Positions 25,101 to 38,000 of a stretch of DNA of 64,000 bases are shown here, piece by piece (position 1 is the stretch's first letter; every line of letters begins with the position of its first letter). This stretch comes from Paulownia fortunei (Eukaryota > Streptophyta > Magnoliopsida > Lamiales > Paulowniaceae). The notes beneath the pieces are model-generated. The model saw only the letters and a program-made list of their open reading frames with translations. It did not search any database and was not told the origin of the DNA. The stretch is from positions 1,736,001-1,800,000 of the forward strand of contig CM033111.1 of NCBI GenBank assembly GCA_019321725.1, written 5' to 3'. The translations under genes and the position numbers were made by a program.

Positions 25101-27085
25101 AAAATATAAGTATATCTTATTAGAATAAAATGCTGATACATGTTGTTTGACAACTTGTTGTTACTTAAGAAATCTGGTTAATTTTGAATAATCACATTTT
25201 TTGCTATAGAATTCCGTTATTACAAATTGCTGTGTACATTTTTGGATGTTTGCAGATATCTTGTTATGTCTTGTTTCTTTTATTCCTTGCACGTGGGAGT
25301 TGGCAAGTGACTGAAGAATTGGAAGGACATAGATCTGATGAAATATATGTTGTTCAATCTTCTTGGATTGAGTAATTGACCCAGTATATTATTATGTATG
25401 CAATTTAAGTTTTTGATAAATCTCAAACTTTTTCCATACCATAAAGGTACAAGATGGGTACCTCTTTGTATTTGGAGAAGTCCAAGTTATATTATTTTCA
25501 GTCCAGTTGAAGTTCGTTTAATAACATCTCTATAAATTATAATTTTATTATTTCAAATCATAACTTTGTAAAAAAAAATTCTCTAAGTTGGAGTACAATT
25601 TATGCTCGGTTTAATCTCGGAAAGATCTAATCTTGCGCCTGAACTATTCTGCTTTAAATGCCTAATGCCAATCTCATTCAATAAATGTTTCCTACAAAGG
25701 AGATTTGCCGATTAAGTGCCTTTTTGGAATTAATGGCTAGTGGCACACATTATTTGTTTGCATATTCTATTTGTCAAAGTTGATATGTATATTCTTTATT
25801 TTGATCCTTCAAACCTGTTCTTTTTATTCTTGCACTATACTTGTCACATCTACATGTTTTTAATCTAGCCTTTTTCCAAAACTGGCCCTTCTTTCAAGAT
25901 AGTTAATTTAGAGTTTTTCATACCACATTCTTGCCATTTAAGATGCATGTCCTGGATTTTATCCACAATATTTTGAAGAAAAAATTATAGAGGAAAAAGT
26001 TCACATCTTTTCTGTAACTTTGTAGTAAATTAACGTAAATTTGCAGAGATGGGAGCTTATAGGGTTGAAATTGAAGAATGCCTCCACAATGTCTTGCTGT
26101 AGTATAATTTGTTGAATTTTATGGGTTATGTGTTTTCTCTTCTAGAGCTTCACATTTACTTGTCTCAGAAGGAAACATGTTAATCATTTATGAGTGGTAG
26201 TGAGGTGCAAGCAATGTGCTGTTTGGAACCATCCTTATGAGTGGTTTCATGTTCTTCGTATGTCCTGTCCCTTTATGATGACTTTATTTTTATTTTTGTA
26301 CTTTTTAGTCTAAGCCATGTGCATTTTAATGCTGTGGTGACTCTTTAAACTAACAATCTCACAAAGTTAGAATTACAAATAGTTGTATGTGTTTATACTC
26401 TTTTTCTAAACTTGAAAGCTATTCATTTCTATTACTATACAGGTGTCGGTACACTTGCATGCTTTGTGACCCTTCTTATTTGACATTATATGGCACCTTG
26501 TCTCCTTCCGTTATTTTGTAATTTATATGTAGACAATGGGTTAAAAACTGGTCTGTGATGAGTAGTGAGAGATGACTTGGATCCTGAAGTTTCTCATACT
26601 TGCTGCTTCCATGCCAATTTCTGGCTCCTCCACTGGCTTGAGCAGATATCTTAGTTTGCCGGTGGCATGGCAGGTTGGTATTATGCAGCAGCTTTAAGAA
26701 GTTGTTAAGGTTGACAATATTTCATACTGGATTTGCGTTATGTTTGCCATGAATTGGGATGGCAGAGATATTTCAAGTATCTTCTTTGTGACTGGAATGA
26801 AAGATTCGTTCGTTTCAACTGTGCTCTTTCCCAATATTCCACAATGAGCGTTATGAACATTTCTTCAAATTTTGCTTAAATTTCCTAATTAATATTATCT
26901 TTGGATTCTCTTGAAGTGTAATTGCATTTTCTGCCTGTACAATTAGCTGGTAATATTGTAGTTTGTAGCATATGTTAAATGGTGGTGAAAACTTGCCAAC
27001 TTGAACTGGACTTTTCTGACTTGTTATGTAGGCTTGTGGATACATATAGGCTGGCAGTCGCTTCATTTATTTCCTGGAAGTGCAG
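22194..27085 (+). other. Probable long leader intron of the TPS gene
   Basis: Almost 5 kb with no recognisable coding exon lies between the candidate leader exon and the TPS coding start. It contains a degenerate repeat block at 23760-24010, in which a TATATTGGACAAA ... AGGGGAGGT unit recurs, and AT-rich sequence elsewhere. Other splice sites exist, so additional small leader exons are possible. Confidence 0.4.
23760..24010. repeat. Degenerate internal repeat block
   Basis: A unit containing TATATTGGACAAA followed by AGGGG(A/C)GGT and often ATGTAA occurs at about 23772, 23830 and 23975, with partial copies near 23935. It looks like the remnant of a transposon-derived repeat. The family was not identified. 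Confidence 0.5.
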
Positions 27086-27133
27086 TTCCGTAGAAATCAG
27101 TGCTCGAAGAATTTACTGAGAAGAACTATTGCT

Positions 27134-29913
27134 ATGATTGCATCAAGATCAAGTGGAAATTTCTTGGAATTGGCTCCTGGAGAATTACTGGACGTTCCTC
27201 AAACTCCTAGAGGTCTTCCGAGGGTGATGACTCTTCCTGGAATTATATCTGACGTTAATGTGAGCAGTGATGTGGACTCAGATAGCACATCATCTTTTTG
27301 TCGTGAGCGTAAAATCTTAGTTGCAAACATGTTACCTTTGCATGCTCAAAAGGATTATGGAACTGGTAAATGGCGGTTTAGTTTGGATGAGGATTCACTT
27401 TTGTTACAATTGACGGATGGATTTCCACCCGAGACTGAGGTTTTATATGTGGGATCTCTCAAAGTTGAAATAGAAGCCAATGAGCAGGAAGAAGTTGCAC
27501 AGAGACTTCTTGATAACTTTAATTGTGTACCCACTTTTCTACCTCATGATATCCATAAAAAGTTCTATTATGGTTTCTGCAAGCAACAACTTTGGCCTCT
27601 TTTTCATTACATGCTACCTATGTGTCCGGATCATGGAGATCGCTTTGATAGACAGCTGTGGCAAGCATACGTGTCTGCAAATAAAATTTTTGCTGATAAA
27701 ATAATGGAAGTAGTCAATCCCGAGGATGATTTCATATGGGTTCATGATTACCATCTCATGGTGCTCCCTACATTTCTAAGGAAGCGTTATAATCGAGTCA
27801 AGCTTGGGTTTTTTCTTCACAGCCCATTTCCTTCATCAGAGATATACAGAACTCTGCCTGTTAGAGATGAAATTTTGAAAGGACTACTGAATTCTGATTT
27901 AATAGGTTTTCACACATTTGACTATGCAAGGCATTTCCTGTCATGTTGCGGTAGAATGCTAGGCCTGGACTATGAATCTAAGAGGGGGCACATCGGACTT
28001 GATTACTTTGGGCGCACAGTGTATATAAAAATACTCCCAGTAGGTATTCACATGGGTAGACTGGAATCTGTGTTAAATCTGCCTTCTACGTGCGACAAAG
28101 TCAAAGAGATACGCGAACATTTCAGGGACAAGAAATTAATTCTTGGCGTTGATGACATGGATATATTTAAAGGCATCAGTCTGAAGTTGCTAGCTTTTGA
28201 ACAGCTCTTGCAGCTACATAGGGAGTTGCAAGGAAAACTAGTGTTGGTTCAAATTGTGAATCCTGCTAGGAGCTCCGGAAAAGATGTTCAGGAAGCAAAA
28301 AAGGAAACATACACAACTGCAAAAAGAATTAATGAGATTTATGGCTACACTGATTATGAACCTGTGATTTTGATTGATCGTCATGCTCCTCGCTATGAGA
28401 AAACTGCCTATTATGCGCTCGCAGAATGTTGCATAGTTAATGCAGTAAGGGATGGTATGAACTTGGTCCCATATAAGTATATAGTCTGCAGACAGGGCTC
28501 TTCTACTATGGATGAAGCTATGGGTATAAAACTGGATTCTGCAAGGACTAGCATGCTTGTTGTGTCGGAATTCATTGGTTGCTCACCGTCTCTGAGCGGA
28601 GCAATTAGGGTGAATCCATGGGATATTGACTCTGTCGCTGAGGCCATGCATATGGCGATTACCATGCCTGATGCAGAAAAGCAACTGCGGCATGAGAAAC
28701 ACTATCGTTACGTCAGTTCTCATGATGTGGCTTATTGGGCTCGCAGCTTCATGCAGGACTTGGAGAGAGCTTGTAAGGATCACTATGATAAGCGTTGTTG
28801 GGGCATTGGTTTAGGCCTGGGTTTTAGAGTCCTCTCACTTTCCCCAAGTTTTAGGAAGTTATCTGTCGATCACATTGTCTCAGCATATAAAAGGACAAGC
28901 AGAAGGGCCATATTTCTGGACTATGATGGTACTGTTGTACCTCAATCCTCCATTGTTAGATCCCCCAGTCCTGAAGTGGTGAATGTGCTTGATGCTCTCT
29001 GTAATGATCCCAACAACACGGTATTCATTGTCAGTGGGAGAGGAAGGACTTCACTAAGTGATTGGCTTGGTCCATGTGAAAAATTGGGACTGGCTGCTGA
29101 ACATGGGTATTTTATAAGGTATTGAATATTTTTTTGAATATTCTTCTTATGCTTCTCTTTCTGTAGAATCATTTCTATATTTTTGAGTACGCATTTGTAA
29201 CTAAGATCGGTATGTGTCCTTTATTAAGGTTGAACAAAAACTCTGACTGGGAATCACTAGCTTCCGATCTTGATTGGAAGGAAATTGTGGAACCTATTAT
29301 GAAACAGTACACCGAAGCAACTGATGGATCCTCAATGGAGATTAAAGACAGTGCATTGGTGTGGCATCATCACGATGCAGACCCTGACTTTGGCTCCTGT
29401 CAGGCCAAGGAACTATTGGATCATTTGGAAAATGTTCTTGCAAATGAACCTGCGGTCGTTCGGAGGGGACAGCATATTGTAGAAGTTAAACCACAAGTAC
29501 GCATTCTCCCTCTCCCTCTCCCTCTCGTACAGAGTCACGTGCATGCACATCACACACATGCAAATTGAATTGATGTACTTTATCTATAGGGAGTGACCAA
29601 AGGGTTGGTTGCTGAGAAGGTGCTCTTGATGATGGTCAATAATGGCAAGGCACCAGATTTTTTGATGTGTATTGGAGATGATAGGTCAGATGAAGATATG
29701 TTTGAGAGCATATTGAGTGCTGTCTCTAGTTCATCCCTTCCTGCATTTCCAGAGATCTTTGCTTGCACCGTTGGGCAAAAGCCAAGCAAGGCGAAGTATT
29801 ATCTTGATGATACTGCCGATGTCGTGAGACTGCTTCGAGGTCTTGCCAATGCGTCGAATCCAAAGCCTCGGCACACCGCACATTTCCAGGTTGCCTTTGA
29901 TAGTGTTTTCTGA
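27134..29913 (+). CDS. Class II trehalose-6-phosphate synthase, TPS9/TPS10-like
   Basis: Three coding exons (27134-29118, 29229-29496, 29590-29913) join in frame to 858 residues, the usual class II length and three-exon structure. An N-terminal GT20 glycosyltransferase domain (about 60-545) is followed by a HAD-type phosphatase domain (about 590-835) with DYDGT at 596-600, SGRGR, and GDDRSDED at 780-787. The start is the ATG of MIASRSSGNFLELAPGE, whose wording fits TPS8/9/10; QTPRGLPRVMTLPGIISDV and the C-terminus fit TPS10 best. At 340-347 it reads DDMDIFKG, where active enzymes such as E. coli OtsA have SRLDYxKG, so an arginine that contacts UDP-glucose is lost. Class II proteins are generally regarded as cytosolic regulators of sugar and SnRK1 signalling, not active synthases. 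A frame open to 27080 upstream lacks an ATG and is treated as leader. Confidence 0.95.
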
Positions 29914-31037
29914 AAAATATAAGGTAGGTTATGTAAATTGTTCTGCTTTTGGGGAATTCTCTTTTGCTGACCAGGAAAAAGCTGACATAGGAAATCATAA
30001 CTTTAATAGGATGTGGAAACTGGAAAAGGCTGGCCTTTTGGGTTCTTGCCAATTCCCCCTCTGTTGGCGGGTGGGGTGTGACTATCCTAGTGTAGAAAAC
30101 ATCTTTTGGGCAAAATGTGTAGTTTTGCAGATGTTGATGATGGCTGCTCTAATTGATTATGAGGCACCATTATTTTGTATAGTTAACATTTCTCCTTCAA
30201 TTGTAATGCCTGTTTGATTCATGATTTCAGCATCCCTCTTTCTCTAGAGCAATTTTGATATTATCTTCAATATGTATTTAGTAAAGATTGGATCCGTTTG
30301 TTTAATTCTTCTTGATTCACCGGCTGGCTGATCATATGATATTATAATTTCCTAACAAACACCACTTGCACTTGTAACAAGAGCATGAATTCCAAATTCT
30401 CAGTAACAACCGTATACATTCTTTAGAACTGAAGATCCATTTGACTAATTAGCTTTTCGGACCAAAAACTGATGTAAAGCCCAGTTGTTTTTCATGTTGT
30501 ATTGCCGTATTTCTTGTACCAAAGTGGGCCTATGGCCCAAAATTCGCACTAGTCCAAATAATGGCGAAGATTTCCGCTTTATTTTCTTGACAAATACGAT
30601 ATCCTAAATTCTGATGGGTCGTCATTGATTGGTTCGAGGCGGTTTGCCAACTACATGTTCAGAAATAATAAAAGTTAGCCCACCAACATAATTATTGATT
30701 CTTCTCTATCATTTCAAGGCAGAAAAAAATAAATTTATTAAACAAACTAAGATTACGATAATCTTATGGTATAAATTTTCCCTGCATTTCTGCAATCTTA
30801 TTAACTGTTTATTTGCATTATAATTTTTGACTGAGATATTCAATTTCGCCCCAAACAATCTCACACTCTGCTCAACCTCACTCCCACCTTCTTTTTGTTC
30901 TTTCGCTCTTCCCAATAATCTCAAAGCCCACAACGGCGGGCTTTACTTTCACGCAATGCAGAGCTCCAATCAAGCATTCTGAACAGATGTACACTGCATT
31001 TTTTTTCCTTGAGAAAATCTGGAAAATGTCATTTAAA
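29914..31037. other. Spacer between TPS and NHL genes
   Basis: The first part is the expected 3' untranslated region of the TPS gene and the last part the promoter and leader of the NHL gene. The frames seen here overlap one another on both strands and have no recognised product. Confidence 0.6.
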
Positions 31038-34000
31038 ATGGGGAAACACGTATTTGTGGTGCTCTTCACTCTTCTACTCCTTATTGGTGGTGTCTATTCT
31101 GTTTCAGTTCCTTCCTCACCTGCCAGTAAGTATATATGCATGCAATTTATATTGTGTTTATGGATTTATTTATGTTCTAGAAGCTTCTTTCATTCATTTG
31201 AATCATTTTTTTCCTTATGTTATTGGGCAGAAATCGTAAATAGGTTTCTCTCAAATGCATTTTCCATGCTGATGAAATGGGTTTTATCACTCAAGGTCAC
31301 CACCAAAACTGGTAAAGATGGATTTCCGATCAGATGGATTTAGATATTCTTTTGTTGTTCATCTTACTTTTCTTTTTTTCAAAAAAAATTACTGGAAATT
31401 TAACATGGTGGTGTGGTGGCGGTGCACGTGATTTTGCAGCAATATCAGGGCGTCCAATAATGAAGTTTGAGAGCGGGTATATTGTGGAGACTGTGTTTGA
31501 TGGCAGCAAGCTTGGCATTGAGCCTTACTCTGTTGAAGTTTTACCTGATGGGGACCTTCTGATTTTGGACTCTGCTAATAGTAATTTTACAAGATTTTTT
31601 CATCTTTGTCCCTTTGTAGGTTTCTGCAGTGGGATTCAATTTTCATTTCTTGTTGTTACTCCAATTAGTTTTGTATTGTATATGCTTCTTTAGATCATGT
31701 AGTTTTTAGTTTGAGACATTTTACTTCTACTTATAGTGATCTGCCAGTTGTTGGGAATCGAGTGGAATTTTGATGTGTTTGTCCAAAATTAGAGGATAAG
31801 CTGCTGATGTTGATGGTGAGTTGGGCCTTTCAGTTTCTTGGTATTTGTGATGTCACTTATTTATGTTAGGAAATGATTGTTTTTAAATGCTGCTGGATTT
31901 TATAGTTTTGTTAATTTAGGAATGTTTCATTTGTCTTGAGAAGCCAAATGCGTGGCAGTGTTGCTTCTTTGTGAAATTTAAGTTTCAACAACTCGGTAAC
32001 ACACAAAGATGGTTTAGGAGAGGGTTAGAATTGTTGATAAATGAGGTTAATAGAGGGAAACAGACCAACCTGGAAGGTGTCCTTTTGGTGGGTGACTGTT
32101 CAAGTGTGAATTTACTGCCATTGATTGAGTGCTCGGAATTTGATTTGAAGGCCCATCAGTTTTTTCAGTTTGAATTTTGGGATATGGCTCCTCGTCCTAC
32201 CTTTGGCGTCTTTTTTCCTCCACCTTTTTCCTTATGTTTATTGATGTGGGGACTAATTTCAGTAATTTCTGGAAATTGCAGATAGCAGGCCGAAGTTGGT
32301 TTCGGGGTCTGCAGAAGGATACTCTGGGCATGTGGATGGGAGATCGAGGGAAACAAGGATGAAGCATCCAAAAGGGCTTACAGTGGATGATAAAGGAAAC
32401 ATTTACGTTGCTGACACGGATAATGTGGCAATCAGGAAGATCAGTGATACAGGTGATTATTCTTGCTTTGTGGTTGAGCCAAAAGGACGGATAATTCAGC
32501 ATACTCATTGCATCTCTCTGTTGTCTTGGTATTTTTAATAGCATGAACAATTTGAGTCTCCGAACATGATTGAATAATTTTTAGTTGTCTTGTTTCCTGG
32601 AGTTGCAATCTTGCCTTTCTAACATATTGAAACATTTTTAGTATCTTTTCTGGATTTGGGTTGTGGTCAACTTTCTTTTCTAGGGGTCTCAACCATTGCT
32701 GGAGGCAAACAAGGTCGTGGAGGTGGGCATGTAGATGGACCAAGTGAAGATGCAAAATTTTCTAATGATTTTGATGTGGTCTTCATTGGGAGCAGTTGCT
32801 CCCTCCTTGTTATCGACCATGGAAACAAGGCAATTCGAGAGATACAACTCAAATTTGATGATTGTGCTTATCAGTATGTAAGTGGTTTTCCCTTGTGTAA
32901 GAGACGCAACATCATTCTCTTGTGTTCTATATGTTCCAGTGGACAAATTAATAAGATGAGTATAATGCAGGAATTGCTGTGCTTATAGCAGCTGGCTTCT
33001 TTGGTTATATGCTAGCTCTGCTTCAAAGAAGAGTTGGGTCGATTGTATCTTCTCAAGATGTGAGTCCTCCAGCTCTGATGATTACCCTCAATAAGGGGCT
33101 GCATTCTGATAGAAAGCTTATCTGAAGATTATATGTTTATATTGGAACTTACTTTAACCATTGCATGCTAGTCCCCTAATTCTTCTAGCAAGTTTTTTCG
33201 ATCATCAATGACAATAAAAAGATATGAACAGAAGTGCCCTGATTAGTGTGTTGGTAGATTTATTGCTTGAGCCTCATCGGTCAATGTTTTCTTAAGTGTG
33301 AACGTATCCTCATGCAGCTTCTGATTTGTCGAGGACAATTATTTTGTTTATCTTTAACAAGTGTCCGTCCACTCTTGTTTGCACTCTAAGGATCAGGGAA
33401 TCATGAAAGAAAGTGTTTCCCCCTATCAATATCAAAAGCCACTGAAGTCATCACGACCACCCCTAATTCCAACTGAAAATGAGCAGGAAAACCAAGAAAA
33501 CTTTTTAGGATCTTTTGGAAGACTGGTTGCACAAACCGGAGCATCTGCTGCGGAAATTTTGGGAGGAGTGTTTCCGGTTTTCCAGAAGAAACCCTTAAAT
33601 CATCAATATCGAAGCCAACATCAGTATCGACAACAGCAGCATTCAAATGCTTGGCCTGTGCAGGAGAGTTTTTTTACACCAGATGAAGATGAGCTTCCTA
33701 CCACTGAAACCAGGACTCCCGCTCCTCAAAAAACCTATGCCTTCATGTCCAAAGATTCTGAAAAAGTGCAACACCTCCGACAAAACCATGCTTTCTATAG
33801 TGGGTGGGATGGAAACTTTCCACAGCAGCAGCAAACAAAGAAACAGGAACATCATCATCAGTATCATTCATCAGCACCACAAACTCTCTATCAGCAAAGC
33901 TCTGAGAGGAGCAATGAGCGTGTGTTTGGAGAAGTGCAGGAGCAAGACAAACATAGAGACACTGCGGTGATAAAGCCTCTGGACCAAGGGATTCCTGTTT

Positions 34001-34065
34001 ACAATCGTCATACTATTCGTTCTCGAGTCAGTTATGCTAATGGACATTGTTCATTATGCATATAA
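31038..34065 (+). CDS. NHL-repeat membrane protein with two apparent frame lesions
   Basis: Exons seen: 31038-31125, 31231-31311, 31440 to 31580 or 31615, 32282-32452, 32684 to 32877 or 32896, 32971-33059 (an earlier acceptor at 32961 is possible), 33391-34065. The product has a signal peptide (MGKHVFVVLFTLLLLIGGVYS), NHL beta-propeller wording (GIEPYSVEVLPDG, HPKGLTVDDKGNIYVADT, HVDGPSEDAKFSNDFDVV), a membrane segment (IAVLIAAGFFGYMLALLQRR) and a long Q/H-rich cytoplasmic tail. The molecular role of this plant family is not established. Two problems: after LDSANSN the family wording resumes only in another frame (one base missing near 31587), and the natural exon 5/exon 6 junction gives TGA. 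Alternative donors at 31581 and 32878 could avoid them. It may be a recent pseudogene, a gene with altered splicing, or contain assembly errors. A start at 31026 is also possible. Confidence 0.75.
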
Positions 34066-35039
34066 CCTTCTGTAATTTTATCAAGATTTGTTTTTGATGG
34101 CTTAAATTCAAGATTGGGGTATAGCTAGGTGCACATTATAGTATTACTACATCATCTTTGGATAGTGGAATCTGTTTTGTTTAGAGTAGGATAGTGCCGA
34201 GTTTACAACTTGTCACATTTTGGTTGAAATTTGTAAAGATTGTTACCAAATACACAAGATTTTTTCAATTTTTAAATGACTTAGGGTATATTTACTCTTA
34301 ATTGGCTCTATCAAATCATGAGAGATTCTCAGAAAAATTAATCCCTCGCCAGGAAAAAGAAGCAATAAACAAACAGGAAAAAGGTATTATGTACATCTAA
34401 AAATCTGTCAAAAAAATTCATAAAAATTATTTTTTTATGCTTCAATTAAATGAAATCTTAGAACAAAATAAATGAAAAATTCTAAAAGTGAAGCAGCAAA
34501 ATTAGCAGGCAATAAACCAAAAAAATAATAGAGAAACGAAATACATGCAAACTAAAATCCTTCTCTAATATTATTTCACACATGGACCCACTAAAGCAAA
34601 AGAAAGATCTGTCCAATCAGACATCTGCGCTGACACCACGATTCCCACACCGCACCACACACAATTATTCCTCCCTTGAAAGAAAATTTCCAGTGCGCAT
34701 TTTCTCAATTACACTTCTCCTTCAATTACATTACACACACACACACACACACAAATTTCCTCCACTAAAATTGATTATTATTTGTTCAATTGCATATTTC
34801 TCCCAATCAAAGCAGCTTTGTTTTTCCTATTCTCAAGTTCCAGATCCTAATTTTGGATACCTCGGAGTGTATTATTTACCTTCTCCAGATCTCTGCTTCG
34901 TCCCTTTTTTTTTTACTTCGTGATCTCATCTGTGTTTAGGAGTCTGCTGAGCAGTTGAGTTATTAGTGTGAGGAAAATTCAATAGTAATTACAGCTGGAT
35001 CTGGTAGAGCTATCTCGGAGCTTCAAAACGGACCCAATC
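34066..35039. other. NHL 3' region and AP-1 gamma promoter/leader
   Basis: The stretch between the NHL stop and the adaptin start codon holds no recognised gene. It includes a (CA)n run at 34732-34753 and a pyrimidine-rich leader-like segment from about 34650 to 34930. The 113-codon frame at 34582-34923 lies in this leader-like part and is probably not translated as a protein. Confidence 0.55.
34732..34753. repeat. (CA)n microsatellite
   Basis: A CA dinucleotide run in the probable leader or proximal promoter of the gamma-adaptin gene. Confidence 0.85.
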
Positions 35040-38000
35040 ATGAATCCCTTTTCCTCCGGCACCCGGCTGAGGTTAGTACTCGGACATCGTCGTCGTTTTC
35101 TTCTGTATATTCGGATTGAATGATACTGTTAGTGGATCATCTGTAAGATTTTTGTTGTGCTGAATTGAGATGAGTTTGCTTGAATTTTTGGTTTTAACTC
35201 TAACAAGTCTGGGTTTTGTTGGATATTTGATATTGCGGCACTCGAATGTAATCTAAGGTGGGTTGGCATTCTTAATAATGTTGGTGCATCGAATGCTTGT
35301 ATGATTGCATAGGACGAGGGAGAAAAATCGTTGTGTGAGTGAATGGATGCATGACCAATAAAATGATGAAAACACAATGGTAATACAATGTTGATCTAGG
35401 ATTTATATTTCATGAAAGTATGATATCATTTGTTGAATAATGACAGGAGCTATTGTAGGCATGGGTTATCCTAGCTCCCTTAATTGTATTCTGAGGTTAA
35501 ATTAGGGGAATAGGATATAGTGTCTGTTGTAGGACAATGAGTATATAATTTAAAGAACCACTGAGAGAAGTTAGTTAGCCCTGATTTGTGAAGAGTCATA
35601 GACCACTTGTGGAACCTATCTTAAGTCAAGCACTGATTTTGTTAATCATGAAGAATTTGAAACATGGGATGTTAGGCGTATGAAGTAGTACTAAATGATG
35701 CAAAGAAAGAAAATGACGTTGGTATAGAAGAGGATTTATGCATGAGGACGGTGGACAAAGATGGTTTGTCGTGAACTCATTATGGTCTTTATTTATTATG
35801 AAAGCAACATAATACTCATGGTAGTGTATTTTAGATACTCCAATAATTACTCTTTTGCACGTGAGGAAGTTGAAGGGGTGGTGTAGGATGCTGGTGCATT
35901 AGATTGTCTTTGGCATGCGTTTAAGGAATGTTGGAAGGAGGGAAAGGGAAGTAGAGAGATCTATTATTTTATTGTTGTTAATGTAGGGGAAGAAATATGC
36001 ATTTAAGAGTAAAGCAGATGAATGGAGGTCTGGGGATAGATTTATAAATAATGTAAACAGTTTTGAGAATTTTAAGGATAGAATATGGTTTTTATGAGGA
36101 CCAGATAAAGCTGAAAAGACCCTGTTTATGTGAATAATTGAAGTGATATGGATAACATTTTTGCAAAGTCAAAACTCCATGCTTAGTCAAGTTTAGGAAC
36201 TTAAAGGATCAGAAGCTCACCTGGGTAAGGGAAGCAGAGAGAGAATGAAAGGAAATTCTTTGAAAAGAATAACAGTTTTTTGATGGTGCTTTTTTTTTGG
36301 TGTGGCATATCAATTTTTTTTGGGCAGGTTTGGCCAGAGATAAACTGTTGTCCAATTTAGTGTAAATATGGATAAACTTTTACAGGATATTGTCCTCAAC
36401 AGGACAATGGTCCTCTTCATATATGCTGACAAATCTGGACAATGGCCCTCAAGAGCCTCGAACAAGGTGCAGTAGATTTAAGTATACTAAGCATCATTGG
36501 TTATCTACAGAAAGTGTCTCGCCTCACCAACAAATCGATATTTCCTTCTTTTTGTCTGATAACTTCTATTCTCCTTCCTCTCTTATTTGCAATCATGATA
36601 TAGCAGAATGAGACAACCTTACCAATTCTAAGAAAACTGAATTTTTCTTCACATTATCTCTCATACTATCCTCCATCATTTGATCACTACAGCATCCGTT
36701 GTATCCTTCTGATCACTGTAGCTTTTCTGATTTCTCTTTCATTTAATGTGTAAGAATTGTTTCTTTGTGTTGATTATTGATTCTAGGTTACAAAATATCA
36801 GTGAGCTGACTATTTTCTTCCAGGGACATGATTCGGGCTATACGTGCTTGCAAAACTGCAGCTGAGGAACGTGCTGTTGTAAGAAAAGAATGTGCTTCAA
36901 TTCGAGCCGCAATTAGTGAAAACGACCAAGATTATAGGCATCGCAATTTGGCGAAGCTCATGTTCATTCACATGCTTGGTTACCCAACACATTTTGGTCA
37001 AATGGAATGCCTGAAATTAATTGCATCACCGGGATTCCCAGAGAAGAGAATAGGATATCTTGGCCTTATGTTGCTTCTTGATGAAAGACAGGAAGTTCTG
37101 ATGCTTGTTACCAACTCGATAAAACAGTATCCATTCTAAACTTGATTTCTTGTTATATATGTTCCCTTTGAAAAAAGTAAACACCCACATCCACCTGGAG
37201 CATAGGAAAGACAGAGTTACCAATCCTGTCACATTATATACGAATGAAGTCATTGTTGATGGTTCATTTATTTGCTATAAAAATCAATTGCATTCAATAT
37301 CTTAACTTGTGCACAGAGATCTAAATCACACCAACCAGTATATTGTTGGACTTGCTCTTTGTGCCTTGGGAAATATCTGTTCTGCAGAAATGGCTCGTGA
37401 TCTTGCTCCTGAAGTTGAAAGATTACTTCAATTTAGAGATCCTAATATACGTAAGAAGGTAAGTCTTTCTCTTGACCAAAGATACTATTCAAAAGATAAC
37501 ATTTGATGAGACATCCGTCATTTTTTCAGTATATTGTTGCCATTTTTTTGCTGTGGACTTGTCTCAGGTATCAGAAAGTCATGCCATTCCAATAGTGATG
37601 TTCACCTATCAACTGTTTGTGTTGCTGAATAGTTGGATTATTGTAGTTTCTGAAACAATTATTTTGGCTGTTGGAACTGATTGAGTTGTGATGATGGGAG
37701 TTTATAGTGTACTTCAAATGGTTGGGTAATATATGATGAAGATTAAGAACATTTTCCAAGCTTCTGCCTACGTTTTTGTGGACAATTGAAAATTAATGGT
37801 CTTCTATGAGAAGATAAAATCTAAGATGTATCTGATGCAAAGGATGTGCGGGATTGCTCTGCATTTGATATTTATGTGCTTATCCTGAAACCAAGAATTT
37901 TCCCTTTGTAGTCTTCTCTGCTATGTGCTTCAAGTTCAAGGCCAATTGTGATTTCTAGTGGTACCATTTATCTGTGGATCAATGATAATTCTGGTTTCAC

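Noticed and set aside
27080..27133. Upstream extension of the TPS frame by 18 codons
   Set aside because: It would need a GTG start directly at a likely splice acceptor. The ATG at 27134 gives the conserved class II N-terminus.
36390..36611. 73-codon frame in gamma-adaptin intron 1
   Set aside because: It lies inside an intron whose junctions are fixed by the conserved protein, and no transposon or gene match was recognised.
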